A stretch of 64,000 nt of DNA from Owenweeksia hongkongensis DSM 17368. Lineage in GTDB: Bacteria; Bacteroidota; Bacteroidia; Flavobacteriales; Schleiferiaceae. The translations under genes and the position numbers were made by a program. Positions 15,916-23,529 of this stretch are shown here, piece by piece (the first letter of the stretch is position 1; the number at the start of each line of letters is the position of its first letter). The notes beneath the pieces are model-generated. The model was not told the DNA's origin, did not search any database, and saw only the letters and a list, made by a program, of their open reading frames with translations. The stretch lies in NCBI RefSeq assembly GCF_000236705.1, contig NC_016599.1:2666001-2730000 (forward strand). The letters run 5' to 3'.

Positions 15916-17504
15916 AACAGTTCGCAAACCTTTTTATGCAGTTGGACCAAACCAACAAGACAAACACAAAAGTGGCTGCTTTGGTAGATTATTTTGATAA
16001 AGCGCCCGATGAAGAAAAAGTGTGGGCCATCGCCATTATGAGCCACAGAAGGCCAAAGCGCCCTGTTAGTACACGTGATTTGCGAGAATGGTGTCAGGAA
16101 GAAACGGGTTTGCCTGAATGGCTCTTTGACGAAACCTACCATGTGGTGGGCGACCTTGCTGAAACCATTGCCAAGCTATTACCTAAAGTTGAAAACACTG
16201 AAGACAGAGGTTTACTATACTGGGTTAATTTTCTGATAGAACTACGCGGAAAACCGCAAGAGGAAAAGAAAAAGCAAATACTGGCAGCATGGAGGGAGCT
16301 GGAAACATTTGAGCGTTTTGTCTTTAACAAATTGATAACAGGTGGGTTTAGAATGGGGGTGAGCCAAAAGCTTATGACCCGCGCCCTTTCCCAACATCTA
16401 GACAAGGATCCGGCTGAGATGGCCCACCGCCTGATGGGAAACTGGGACCCTGCAGCGGTTACTTTTTATGACTTGCTTTTGGATGATAGCGTGGAAGCAG
16501 ATACTTCCAAACCTTATCCTTTCTTTTTGGCCTACCAGCTTGAAGATGGTCCCGAAAGTTTAGGGTCACCACATGATTGGTTTGCAGAATATAAATGGGA
16601 TGGAATCCGCGGCCAATTGATTTTTAGAAATGGAGAAGTGTTTTTATGGAGCCGAGGTGAAGAACTCGTAACGGATCAATACCCTGAACTAAAAGAGGTA
16701 GTTGAACTTTTGCCTGAAGGCACCGTACTGGATGGAGAAGTGCTTGTGTATAAAGACGGGCAAATACAAGGATTCAGCCTTTTGCAAAAACGAATAGGGC
16801 GCAAAACAGTGGGTGCAAAAATGCTGAAGGATGCACCTGTGGTGTTGCGCTGCTATGATATTTTGGAATGGGAGGGAAGAGACTTGAGACATGAGACACA
16901 AGAGTTTAGACGGGAGATTTTGGAAAGAGTGTTTACTGGTTTGCCGGACAATAATCTGCTTCAGCTTTCGGAGCTCATTAACTTTAATAGTTGGGAAGAG
17001 TTGATCGCTTTACGCGAAGATGCCCGTAGCCAGTATAGTGAAGGACTTATGCTAAAAGCAAAAAAAGGGACCTATGGAGTGGGCCGGAAAAAAGGCGATT
17101 GGTGGAAATGGAAGGTGGACGCCCTCACCATAGATGCTGTGATGATATATGCGATGAGAGGTCATGGAAGAAGAGCAAATTTATACACCGACTACACTTT
17201 TGCTGTTTGGGATGGCGACAAGTTGGTTCCTTTTGCAAAAGCGTATTCAGGTCTTACTGATGAAGAATTTAATAAGGTAGACAGCTTTGTGAAGCGCAAC
17301 ACTTTGGAGCGCTTTGGCCCGGTGCGAAGTGTAAAGCCAGAATTGGTTTTTGAAATTGCCTTTGAAGGAATTCAAAAATCCACGCGTCATAAGTCAGGTA
17401 TAGCCTTGCGCTTTCCACGTATGAAAAGGTGGAGAAAAGATAAACCTTCCAAAGAAGCTAATACACTTGCTGATTTACAGGAGATGCTCCGTTTATATGG
17501 GTAA
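15912..17504 (+). CDS. ATP-dependent DNA ligase
   Basis: A 530-residue ligase. Residues 1-200 form the N-terminal DNA-binding domain. EYKWDGIRGQ (226-235) is motif I with the adenylated Lys228. VLDGEVLVY is motif III/IIIa, EGLMLKAK motif IV, and WWKWK motif V (the lysine that contacts ATP phosphates). An OB-fold domain follows, ending in RFPRMKRWRKDK. The length and domain set match the bacterial LigB/LigC-like ligases of the ligase-associated repair module. The main replicative NAD+ ligase should be elsewhere. It is coupled to the exonuclease upstream. Confidence 0.94.
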   Translation: MKQFANLFMQLDQTNKTNTKVAALVDYFDKAPDEEKVWAIAIMSHRRPKRPVSTRDLREWCQEETGLPEWLFDETYHVVGDLAETIAKLLPKVENTEDRGLLYWVNFLIELRGKPQEEKKKQILAAWRELETFERFVFNKLITGGFRMGVSQKLMTRALSQHLDKDPAEMAHRLMGNWDPAAVTFYDLLLDDSVEADTSKPYPFFLAYQLEDGPESLGSPHDWFAEYKWDGIRGQLIFRNGEVFLWSRGEELVTDQYPELKEVVELLPEGTVLDGEVLVYKDGQIQGFSLLQKRIGRKTVGAKMLKDAPVVLRCYDILEWEGRDLRHETQEFRREILERVFTGLPDNNLLQLSELINFNSWEELIALREDARSQYSEGLMLKAKKGTYGVGRKKGDWWKWKVDALTIDAVMIYAMRGHGRRANLYTDYTFAVWDGDKLVPFAKAYSGLTDEEFNKVDSFVKRNTLERFGPVRSVKPELVFEIAFEGIQKSTRHKSGIALRFPRMKRWRKDKPSKEANTLADLQEMLRLYG

Positions 17505-17597
17505 TAATGAATTGTATTTGACCAAGAGGATGTGCTTTTCCGGCTAAAATATCTGGAATAACTATATCTTTCCGCCTTAATTTAAAAGCTGAAAAGC

Positions 17598-18344
17598 ATG
17601 CGCATAATTACCATCTTCATTTTTACACTTCTTGTAGCTACTGGTTGTGGTCCAAGCTCTAACCTTATGAGTTCATGGAGCGGGGAGAGCGAAGAAGCAA
17701 AAAAGTATCATAAGCTATACGTGATGGCTATGTTTCCCAATATGGAAACTCGCGTGGCGGTAGAAAATGCTATGGTAGATGCTTTGGTGGCAAAAGGCGT
17801 AAGAGCAATGGTGAGTTATGATGAGTTTCCAATGGCCGGAAAGGCAAAGGAACTTATGGGAATGGCTCGCGATAGTGCAATGCTTGAAAGTGTAAAGCAA
17901 AGTTTCAAAGAAAAAGTTATCAGAAAAGAGGCTGATGGTATTTTTATGATCAGTGCTTTTGATATACAAAAGACGAAAGAATACCATCAAGGAGGGCCGA
18001 GCATTACCATTGCAGCTCCGGTGTATGGCAATAGCTATCCTTACCCTGGGTATGGCGGTAGTTCCTCTCCCTATGCGTATGGTAGCTATTATGACTACTA
18101 TGCTTACAATGTAGCGACAGCGCACTCAGAAGGGTATTACACAACCTCTTCCACTTATTATTTACAGAACAACTTGTTTGATGTAGCCTCGGAGCAATTG
18201 ATTTATTCTTCACAGAGTAAAACAATTGATTACAAAGATTTGAACGATGAAAGCGCCAAACTAAGTGGTTTGATTGTAGAAGATATTACCGCTAAGAATG
18301 TGCTGGTTACCAAGAATGTAAAAACAAAGAAGACGGAGGACTAA
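17598..18344 (+). CDS. lipoprotein of unknown function
   Basis: A 248-residue protein with a short signal and lipobox VATGC (Cys17). The mature part starts with an alpha/beta segment (KKYHKLYVMAMFPNMETRV) resembling Bacteroidota lipoproteins whose fold binds small molecules or other envelope proteins. A Gly/Tyr/Ser-rich insert follows (about 135-180, SSSPYAYGSYYDYYAYNVA). The end is a charged stretch (KNVKTKKTED). No catalytic motif is seen. The 3' end overlaps the convergent acetyltransferase by 4 bp. A TATCTTTC at about 17564 is one base off a -7 element. Confidence 0.72.
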   Translation: MRIITIFIFTLLVATGCGPSSNLMSSWSGESEEAKKYHKLYVMAMFPNMETRVAVENAMVDALVAKGVRAMVSYDEFPMAGKAKELMGMARDSAMLESVKQSFKEKVIRKEADGIFMISAFDIQKTKEYHQGGPSITIAAPVYGNSYPYPGYGGSSSPYAYGSYYDYYAYNVATAHSEGYYTTSSTYYLQNNLFDVASEQLIYSSQSKTIDYKDLNDESAKLSGLIVEDITAKNVLVTKNVKTKKTED

Positions 18345-18778
18345 AGCTTCATTTTCATGTAATGTAAGTGAAGTCCTGGAGCCCAGTAGTTTTCTTTGAT
18401 CTCAAGAACTTTAAAGCCCATTTTTTCATAAAATACTGATGTGTGCTGACTAGTGCGCACTACTAATGTATGTGCAGTTCTTATGGTTTTAAGATGGTTA
18501 ATTCTGTGTTGGGTAATTTGTGTTCCATAGCCTAAACCATGATACGAGGGGTGAATCATGCCCCAGGAGAGTACTGCTTCGGTTTTTCCTTTTTCATAAT
18601 TGAGCCCCCCACAGCCTATAATTTTTCCACTGCTTTCGAGAACGAAGTAATCTTCGCGTTCATTATCCAAATAGTTTGAGAATAGAGCTTCCTCTGATTT
18701 GTCAAAATAAGGAGGAGTGTTCAATCGAATAAGCTCGATGAGGTGTGGTTTGTCGGAGGGGAGATATGGGCGGATCAT
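18341..18778 (-). CDS. GNAT-family N-acetyltransferase
   Basis: A 145-residue single-domain GNAT enzyme. The acetyl-CoA loop is HGLGYGTQI (motif A, Q/RxxGxG/A type), preceded by the central strand EAVLSWGMIHPSYH, and a late strand FYEKMGFKVLEIK. GNAT proteins move acetyl groups from acetyl-CoA to amines, but the acceptor cannot be told. The gene stands alone, overlapping the lipoprotein gene at the 3' end and divergent from the GldM-C protein at the 5' end. Confidence 0.85.
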   Translation of the reverse strand: MIRPYLPSDKPHLIELIRLNTPPYFDKSEEALFSNYLDNEREDYFVLESSGKIIGCGGLNYEKGKTEAVLSWGMIHPSYHGLGYGTQITQHRINHLKTIRTAHTLVVRTSQHTSVFYEKMGFKVLEIKENYWAPGLHLHYMKMKL

Positions 18779-18837
18779 TCTACTACATGCTTTATTTGTA
18801 AATTACTCAACTAAAGTAATTTAAACCAAACCAACCA

Positions 18838-19572
18838 ATGATTTTAAAAAGAAGGTTAATTCAAATCTCAATTCTTGCACTCTTATTAGTTTTTAGCCAG
18901 TGTAAAAATACGAAGCAAGAAACTTCATCAAACCAACCTGCAATTGAAGCTGTGAGCCAAATAGACACAGTTTACATCCATGACACAGTAGTGAGACACC
19001 AACCGCAGGAGTTTCTTCAGCTAGAGAGGATGCGTGTATTGTACGTTGGTGTTGATAATCCTATTAGTGTACATGTGGCTGGGCTGAGTCCAGCGGATAT
19101 TGAAGTAAAAGGTTTGGAAGGTGTTTCCGTTAAAGAAGTTTCAGTGGGAAGGTATGTGGCAACGGCTGCAAAACCGGGAGAAGCCCAGATCAGTGTAGAA
19201 GGCCCCGGGCTAGGACGGATTCACATCTTTCGGGTCAAGCGCATACCTGATCCTGTAGTAAGACTTAGTAATAAAACAGGAGGACTTATGGGCAATGGAG
19301 AGTTTAAGGCTCAAGGAGGAGTAGCAGCCTTCCTTGACAATTTTGATTTTGACGCCACCTGTGCTGTCGTTGAATTTAGATTGACTTACATAGCTAAGCG
19401 AAGTGAGCCTATTACAGTTACGAATGCTGGCCCAAGATACACCAACAAAACACGTGAGTTGGTGAATCGTGCCAAACCTGGGGATACCTACATTTTTACA
19501 TACATAAAAGCCAAGTGCCCGGGTGATGAGGTAGTGCGGAATATTAACAGTATGGCTTTTATGATTCGTTAA
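18838..19572 (+). CDS. stand-alone GldM C-terminal-domain lipoprotein
   Basis: A 244-residue protein with a lipoprotein-like signal (hydrophobic 10-20, FSQC with Cys22) and a short linker. From about residue 65 it resembles the last two periplasmic domains of GldM. The features are MRVLYVGVDNPISVHV (65-80), FRVKRIPDPVVRL (131-143), GEFKAQGGVAAFLDNFDFDA (154-173), AKPGDTYIF (212-220) and KAKCPGDEVVRNINSMAF (224-241). GldM is part of the type IX secretion/gliding motor and normally has an inner-membrane helix plus four periplasmic domains. Here helix and first two domains are replaced by a lipid anchor. It might bind a GldK/GldN-like ring or compete with GldM; that is inference. No gld gene is nearby. 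Confidence 0.85.
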   Translation: MILKRRLIQISILALLLVFSQCKNTKQETSSNQPAIEAVSQIDTVYIHDTVVRHQPQEFLQLERMRVLYVGVDNPISVHVAGLSPADIEVKGLEGVSVKEVSVGRYVATAAKPGEAQISVEGPGLGRIHIFRVKRIPDPVVRLSNKTGGLMGNGEFKAQGGVAAFLDNFDFDATCAVVEFRLTYIAKRSEPITVTNAGPRYTNKTRELVNRAKPGDTYIFTYIKAKCPGDEVVRNINSMAFMIR

Positions 19573-19734
19573 AGGACTTTACTCTCAGCACAAATCAGCT
19601 TAGGCTAAATGGCTAGCATTTTATTTTCGCAGCACCCCACCTTTTGCTTGTGGTAATCGTATTCGAGTTTAGGACACCATCCTCAGTTCTCACCGTGATA
19701 GAGGCGTTTTTCAAAACTTCATTCTTTTCTTTTT

Positions 19735-20175
19735 ATGAAACCAAAAGGTGTTTTTAAGCTGGGCGCGCTTGCTTGTTTGGCAGGAGTCATTCTGTCTGGA
19801 TGTTGCCGATCTATGAACTGTGATTGTAACTTTCCGAGTGTGGGCGTTTTTTACGAAAGTGATAGCCTGAGTTGTCCAACTTCATTTGGCGACCAAATAG
19901 TAGTTACAGCATATAATCAAACTACCAATGATGTGGTTGCAGAGCCATCGGCCTTTTACTCTTATGAATGTGTTGTAGAAATATACTATCGACCAAATAC
20001 CTATTGGGTAATTACTTCGGATACTCTGCAGTTTGCGGACACACTTAGAGTGCGTGATATAAACCTATATGATCCGGAAAATAAGTGTTGTGACTGTGGG
20101 CCTCAAATTGCCAATATTACGCTTGAATTGGGCGATGAGGTTTCATCAGGGAATACCACAGTGCGGAGGTTTTAA
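19735..20175 (+). CDS. small cysteine-rich lipoprotein, function unknown
   Basis: A 146-residue protein with signal peptide and lipobox LSGC (Cys23), followed by CRSMNCDCN. Further cysteines (SCPTSFG, YECVVE, KCCDCGP) suggest several disulfides. The rest is beta-rich. It lies 162 bp after the GldM-C gene on the same strand, too far to claim an operon. No family is recognised. Confidence 0.7.
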   Translation: MKPKGVFKLGALACLAGVILSGCCRSMNCDCNFPSVGVFYESDSLSCPTSFGDQIVVTAYNQTTNDVVAEPSAFYSYECVVEIYYRPNTYWVITSDTLQFADTLRVRDINLYDPENKCCDCGPQIANITLELGDEVSSGNTTVRRF

Positions 20176-20277
20176 GCACAAGAATGGCCCCCAAAAGGCT
20201 TTAATGAATTTACTTGAAGAGAATACTGGCTTTTGACTGAAAACAAGATTTCATCAACATTGGTAATAACCAAGGAG

Positions 20278-20649
20278 CTAATTGCACTCTGCCTTTTTCA
20301 GAAATAGTTGCATCCATATCAGTCGAGATAGTCTAAAGTTTATTTTGCTGAACAGTAAAGCCGTTATTCCCATGGCGAATACTGTGGGTAAATTTTCAAG
20401 ATCAAGGATAAACTTAGAGACTACGGCTACAGTTAGCATTTGGGCTACTATCAGGCCATAGCTTACATACATGGCGCCAAAAAAGAAACCAGGTTCTTTG
20501 GTAAATTTATATCCGCAATTATTGCAATTATCACGCATTTTTGGAATTTCAAAGAGTGTGACGATTGTACTTTTTTCAAATACCTTAGATTTTTGACAGC
20601 AGGGACATGTTCCGGATAGTATCGTATTTAAGCCGCTCATTGGTTTCAA
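20278..20649 (-). CDS. DUF983 membrane protein with zinc-ribbon
   Basis: A 123-residue protein of the DUF983 family. A CPCC pair near residue 15 and CNNCGYKF near 42 form a likely zinc ribbon. KEPGFFFGAMYVSYG is the family signature that begins the first of two membrane helices (about 55-105). The role is unknown. It is divergent from the AraC-type regulator. ATG at 20647-20649 is the first good start. Confidence 0.85.
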   Translation of the reverse strand: MKPMSGLNTILSGTCPCCQKSKVFEKSTIVTLFEIPKMRDNCNNCGYKFTKEPGFFFGAMYVSYGLIVAQMLTVAVVSKFILDLENLPTVFAMGITALLFSKINFRLSRLIWMQLFLKKAECN

Positions 20650-20680
20650 ATTTATAGGACAAAGTTCGTGTGTAGATTAT

Positions 20681-21613
20681 TTGATATGTTATACTATTGT
20701 CTCCAATATTTGTATTATTAGGACATTAAAAAAGAGTGTGGACGAGGTGAAGGTTTTACATATTGATCAGTTTGAAGAACAGGGTGGGACCCTAAATTTT
20801 TACTGCAATGACTTTAAGAGTCATCTTAATGACCATTTTCATTCTATTACTCATGCCCATAAACATGACTTTTTTCTTACCGTAGTTTTTACTGCGGGCA
20901 GCGGAACGCACGAAATTGACTTCGCAAAATTTCCGATAAGGCCAGGGAGTGTGTTTATGATGTCGCCAGGGCAAGTGCACAGTTGGACTTTTACTGATGA
21001 TATAGATGGCTTCATCTTTTTTCATTCACAAGAATTTTTTGATAAACACTATGCGGCTAGGTCTATCTATCAATTTCCATTTTTCTATTCTACTCAAAAC
21101 TCTCCAGGTTTGCAGTTAGGATCAAAGCAGGTTGAAAAACTCATGGGCTATTTTGAAGAACTGCTTAAAGAGAGCGAAAACCAGAATGCTTTAGCATATC
21201 AAAAGCTGGTAACATTGGTCGATCTTATTTATTTGGATTTAAGTAATTGGTATCTACAAGAGCCGACACATGCTGCAATTGGTGCTGGAGGCTATTCCGC
21301 GAAGTTGAGAGAGCTTGGGCGGTTTATTGATGAGAATTTTGTGGAGAACAAATCTGCGGCCTTTTATGCAGATAAGATGAATATTACAACAAAGCACCTC
21401 AATAGAATTGTGAAAACCACGCTTGACCAAACCACATCCAGCCTTATTTTGAACCGTGTGATATTGGAAGCAAAGCGTAGAATAGTGTACGAAAATGGTG
21501 ACCTATCTCAAATAGCCTATAGCTTCGGTTATGAAGATTATGCCTATTTCTCAAAGTTGTTTAAAGCTCGTACTGGATTTACACCAAAGGGATTTAGGGC
21601 GAAGTATAAGTGA
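20681..21613 (+). CDS. AraC-family transcription regulator
   Basis: Up to 310 residues. The N-terminal half is a cupin-type sensor domain (FHSITHAHKHDFFLTVVFTA, then RPGSVFMMSPGQVHSW). The C-terminal 100 residues carry two helix-turn-helix motifs (AAFYADKMNITTKHLNRIVK, then LSQIAYSFGYEDYAYFSKLF) and the AraC signature end TGFTPKGFRAKY. The start is uncertain. The open frame begins with TTG at 20681, no in-frame ATG is near, and GTG at 20738 or 20747 fits better with the cupin domain. The target is unknown; the divergent DUF983 gene is one candidate. The stop codon lies inside a small hairpin and directly at the end of a broken gene on the other strand. Confidence 0.85.
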   Translation: MICYTIVSNICIIRTLKKSVDEVKVLHIDQFEEQGGTLNFYCNDFKSHLNDHFHSITHAHKHDFFLTVVFTAGSGTHEIDFAKFPIRPGSVFMMSPGQVHSWTFTDDIDGFIFFHSQEFFDKHYAARSIYQFPFFYSTQNSPGLQLGSKQVEKLMGYFEELLKESENQNALAYQKLVTLVDLIYLDLSNWYLQEPTHAAIGAGGYSAKLRELGRFIDENFVENKSAAFYADKMNITTKHLNRIVKTTLDQTTSSLILNRVILEAKRRIVYENGDLSQIAYSFGYEDYAYFSKLFKARTGFTPKGFRAKYK

Positions 21614-22003
21614 GTTTTCACTTATAAACTTCTCGAGGTCTGTTTTTAGCCTGGGAGATTTGACCTTTGAGCGGGATGATTTGATTTCTGAAGAAGCAGG
21701 TTTTACCGTTTGATTTATCGGTGGATTGCGATGGTTTATTTTGGCATTTATAAAATTTTGCTCAGTTGCTAATTGGGCAGAATCAGCTTCAGATGGATCA
21801 TCACCCCTTAGTTTTAAAACCTCATTTCTCAAAGAATCAATCTCTTGCGAAAAGGCCTCTTGTCTTTTCATCAGAGCATTCATCTTTTCCAAGAGCGCAT
21901 TGAGTTGATCTTGATTTTCTGGCATGGGTGGTTTCTGAGTAGTGGGGTTGAGTGAGTTTTGATGAAGAGGGAAGTGCTTGCGGTAATTGGTATCCGACTG
22001 CAT
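21551..22003 (-). pseudogene. 5' remnant of a DUF2339 membrane-protein gene
   Basis: The frame has 150 codons. From MPENQDQLNALLEKMNALMK (ATG at 21923-21925, probably the original start) it shows the coiled-coil N-terminus typical of Bacteroidota DUF2339 proteins. It then has the SPRLKTDLEKFISEN segment that in intact proteins leads into the first membrane helix (KFIGEN followed by hydrophobic residues). Here the match stops after ISEN, and the last 18 or so codons are only the complement of the AraC gene end. The many membrane helices of the family are missing. It looks cut off by a rearrangement whose junction is the AraC stop. The family call is by memory of the motif. Confidence 0.6.
21605..21628. 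repeat. 8-bp inverted repeat at the AraC stop / gene-fragment junction
   Basis: ATAAGTGA and TCACTTAT form a perfect 8-bp stem around GTTT, spanning the AraC stop codon. No T-run follows, so it is at best a weak terminator. It coincides with the point where similarity of the reverse-strand fragment to DUF2339 ends. Confidence 0.5.
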
Positions 22004-22135
22004 TAGTTTTTGTTGATTGGCGAAAGATAAAAGATTTTATAAAATGAAGGGCAGGCCAAAAATTGACTGTTTTTTGAATACGCTCTGCAAAAGCGTGCGT
22101 ACTGGAGTTTACATGATTTAAGTTAACCACCAGTT

Positions 22136-22165
22136 TTGTTGGGTAGCTCTAAAAAGCTAAATTTG
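22136..22165 (+). promoter_or_regulatory. promoter candidate TTG-N19-TAAATTTG
   Basis: TTG at 22136-22138 and TAAATTTG at 22158-22165, 19 nt apart, fit the Bacteroidota housekeeping promoter (TTG, 17-23 nt, TAnnTTTG). The start would be about 55 nt before the ATG at 22225. It would drive the two-gene unit 22225-25506. Confidence 0.55.
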
Positions 22166-22224
22166 AATAGGGTCTTCTTATTGACTTTAAAGTAGGTTAT
22201 ATATTCAACACCAAACCAACCTCT

Positions 22225-23505
22225 ATGAAACCGAGATGGCATTTATCATGGTATGTTTTTGCGATTTTGTTAATCACGGCTATTCCTCTAATGATGGTTG
22301 CGCAGGGAAGGACTGTGAAATTTTCGGCATCAGATAAATTTGCACTTACCGTTACAAACCAAACCCCTGCAACACTCACCTTATTTCTTGAAGAAGATAC
22401 AAATGGCTTTAAACTTCGGCAATATCAATCCAAAGAAATTCGGATGAAGTCTAAAAGGCGGAAACATACGGGCGTGACGGTAGTCTATTTGCAGCAAGAC
22501 TACTTGAAAGACATCAGGGATAACAATGTTGTCTTACAAAACATTATAGGCAATAGCGGTAAGGGGAAGCAATTTATAAAGGAGTACAGTTTTTTTTATC
22601 CAAATATGCCACAGATTGAGTTGCTAATGGCGGAGTATGGCTTAAGGAATTCAGATGGCATAAAGTTCAGAATACAAGAGATAATGAAGCTGGAGGAGAT
22701 GTATAAAAGTCAGTATAAATTGAATGATAATAAGATTCTTGATACCCTAAGTTATAAGTCGTTCATCAGTAAACAAACTATAACTCCAAAAACACAATTA
22801 ACCCTAGGCTTCCCCTTCGCCAGAGTAAATTATAATGAGATTTGGGAAAAAGGATACGATGGGTCGGGAATTGCTTATGACGTTCAATTGTCTTACATGA
22901 TTTTAGGTGACTATAAACTTTTGAAAAGTAAAACGTTATGGAGTATAAGTGCGTTTGTAAACTGGAACTCTGATAATTATGGGTTGAACCAAGAGGGGCA
23001 CTCCTATTATGCGGGAGCTTATATTACGGAAAACTCTATTGATGGAACGGATCTAAAAGAAATTGTAAAACCAGACTATGTCAATTTAAATATTCAAAAA
23101 CTTAGTGCAGGAGCTTTTTTAAAGTTTTATATGAAACCTTTCTATGTGGATGTAGGTGGCGGGTGGAATGCATACACAAATGCACAACTAAGGTTTAATG
23201 CTGAGCAGGACCAGGCAATAAACCAAACACATGCGGGTCTCAATTTAAGGAGAGAAAAGTTTAATAAAATGCTTGAATTTACGGGGCCACCAATCTATGG
23301 TGTTTTAAATTTTGGGATTATTATCGAAAACCTTTTTATTATTCAGCTAACTACGGAATATAAGAATGAATCGATTGTAAAAATAGTAGAGCAAGGCGAT
23401 TTATATTATAGCATGGACTCAGGGTCAACTAAGGAGTCTGTTTCTTTCGAAAGGGAGAAGGTAATGCCGATAAATTTCAGAATAAAGTTTGGGCTCACAT
23501 TTTAA
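22225..23505 (+). CDS. exported protein of unknown function, likely outer-membrane
   Basis: A 426-residue protein with an N-terminal signal (hydrophobic about 10-27, ending AQG). The middle is helical and charged (QIELLMAEYGLRNSDGIKF). The C-terminal half (about 185-426) is beta-rich with alternating aromatic residues (LSYMILGDYKLLKSKTLWSI, PFYVDVGGGWNAYTNAQL) and ends in MPINFRIKFGLTF with a terminal Phe, as barrels do. So it may be an outer-membrane barrel with a periplasmic N-domain. It is followed after 24 nt by the RCC1-repeat protein, with which it probably works. No family is recognised. Confidence 0.7.
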   Translation: MKPRWHLSWYVFAILLITAIPLMMVAQGRTVKFSASDKFALTVTNQTPATLTLFLEEDTNGFKLRQYQSKEIRMKSKRRKHTGVTVVYLQQDYLKDIRDNNVVLQNIIGNSGKGKQFIKEYSFFYPNMPQIELLMAEYGLRNSDGIKFRIQEIMKLEEMYKSQYKLNDNKILDTLSYKSFISKQTITPKTQLTLGFPFARVNYNEIWEKGYDGSGIAYDVQLSYMILGDYKLLKSKTLWSISAFVNWNSDNYGLNQEGHSYYAGAYITENSIDGTDLKEIVKPDYVNLNIQKLSAGAFLKFYMKPFYVDVGGGWNAYTNAQLRFNAEQDQAINQTHAGLNLRREKFNKMLEFTGPPIYGVLNFGIIIENLFIIQLTTEYKNESIVKIVEQGDLYYSMDSGSTKESVSFEREKVMPINFRIKFGLTF

Positions 23506-23529
23506 TCACAAAACTCTTTAATCCTAAAG

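Noticed and set aside
15464-15967. Long reverse-strand open frame opposite the exonuclease gene
   Set aside because: It lies wholly over the strongly supported MBL exonuclease and ligase start and has no recognisable domain, only His/Pro/Leu-rich antisense composition.
18004-18225. Reverse open frame over the Tyr/Gly-rich part of the 17598 lipoprotein
   Set aside because: It arises from the low-complexity codons of the real gene read backwards (His/Arg/Tyr-rich).
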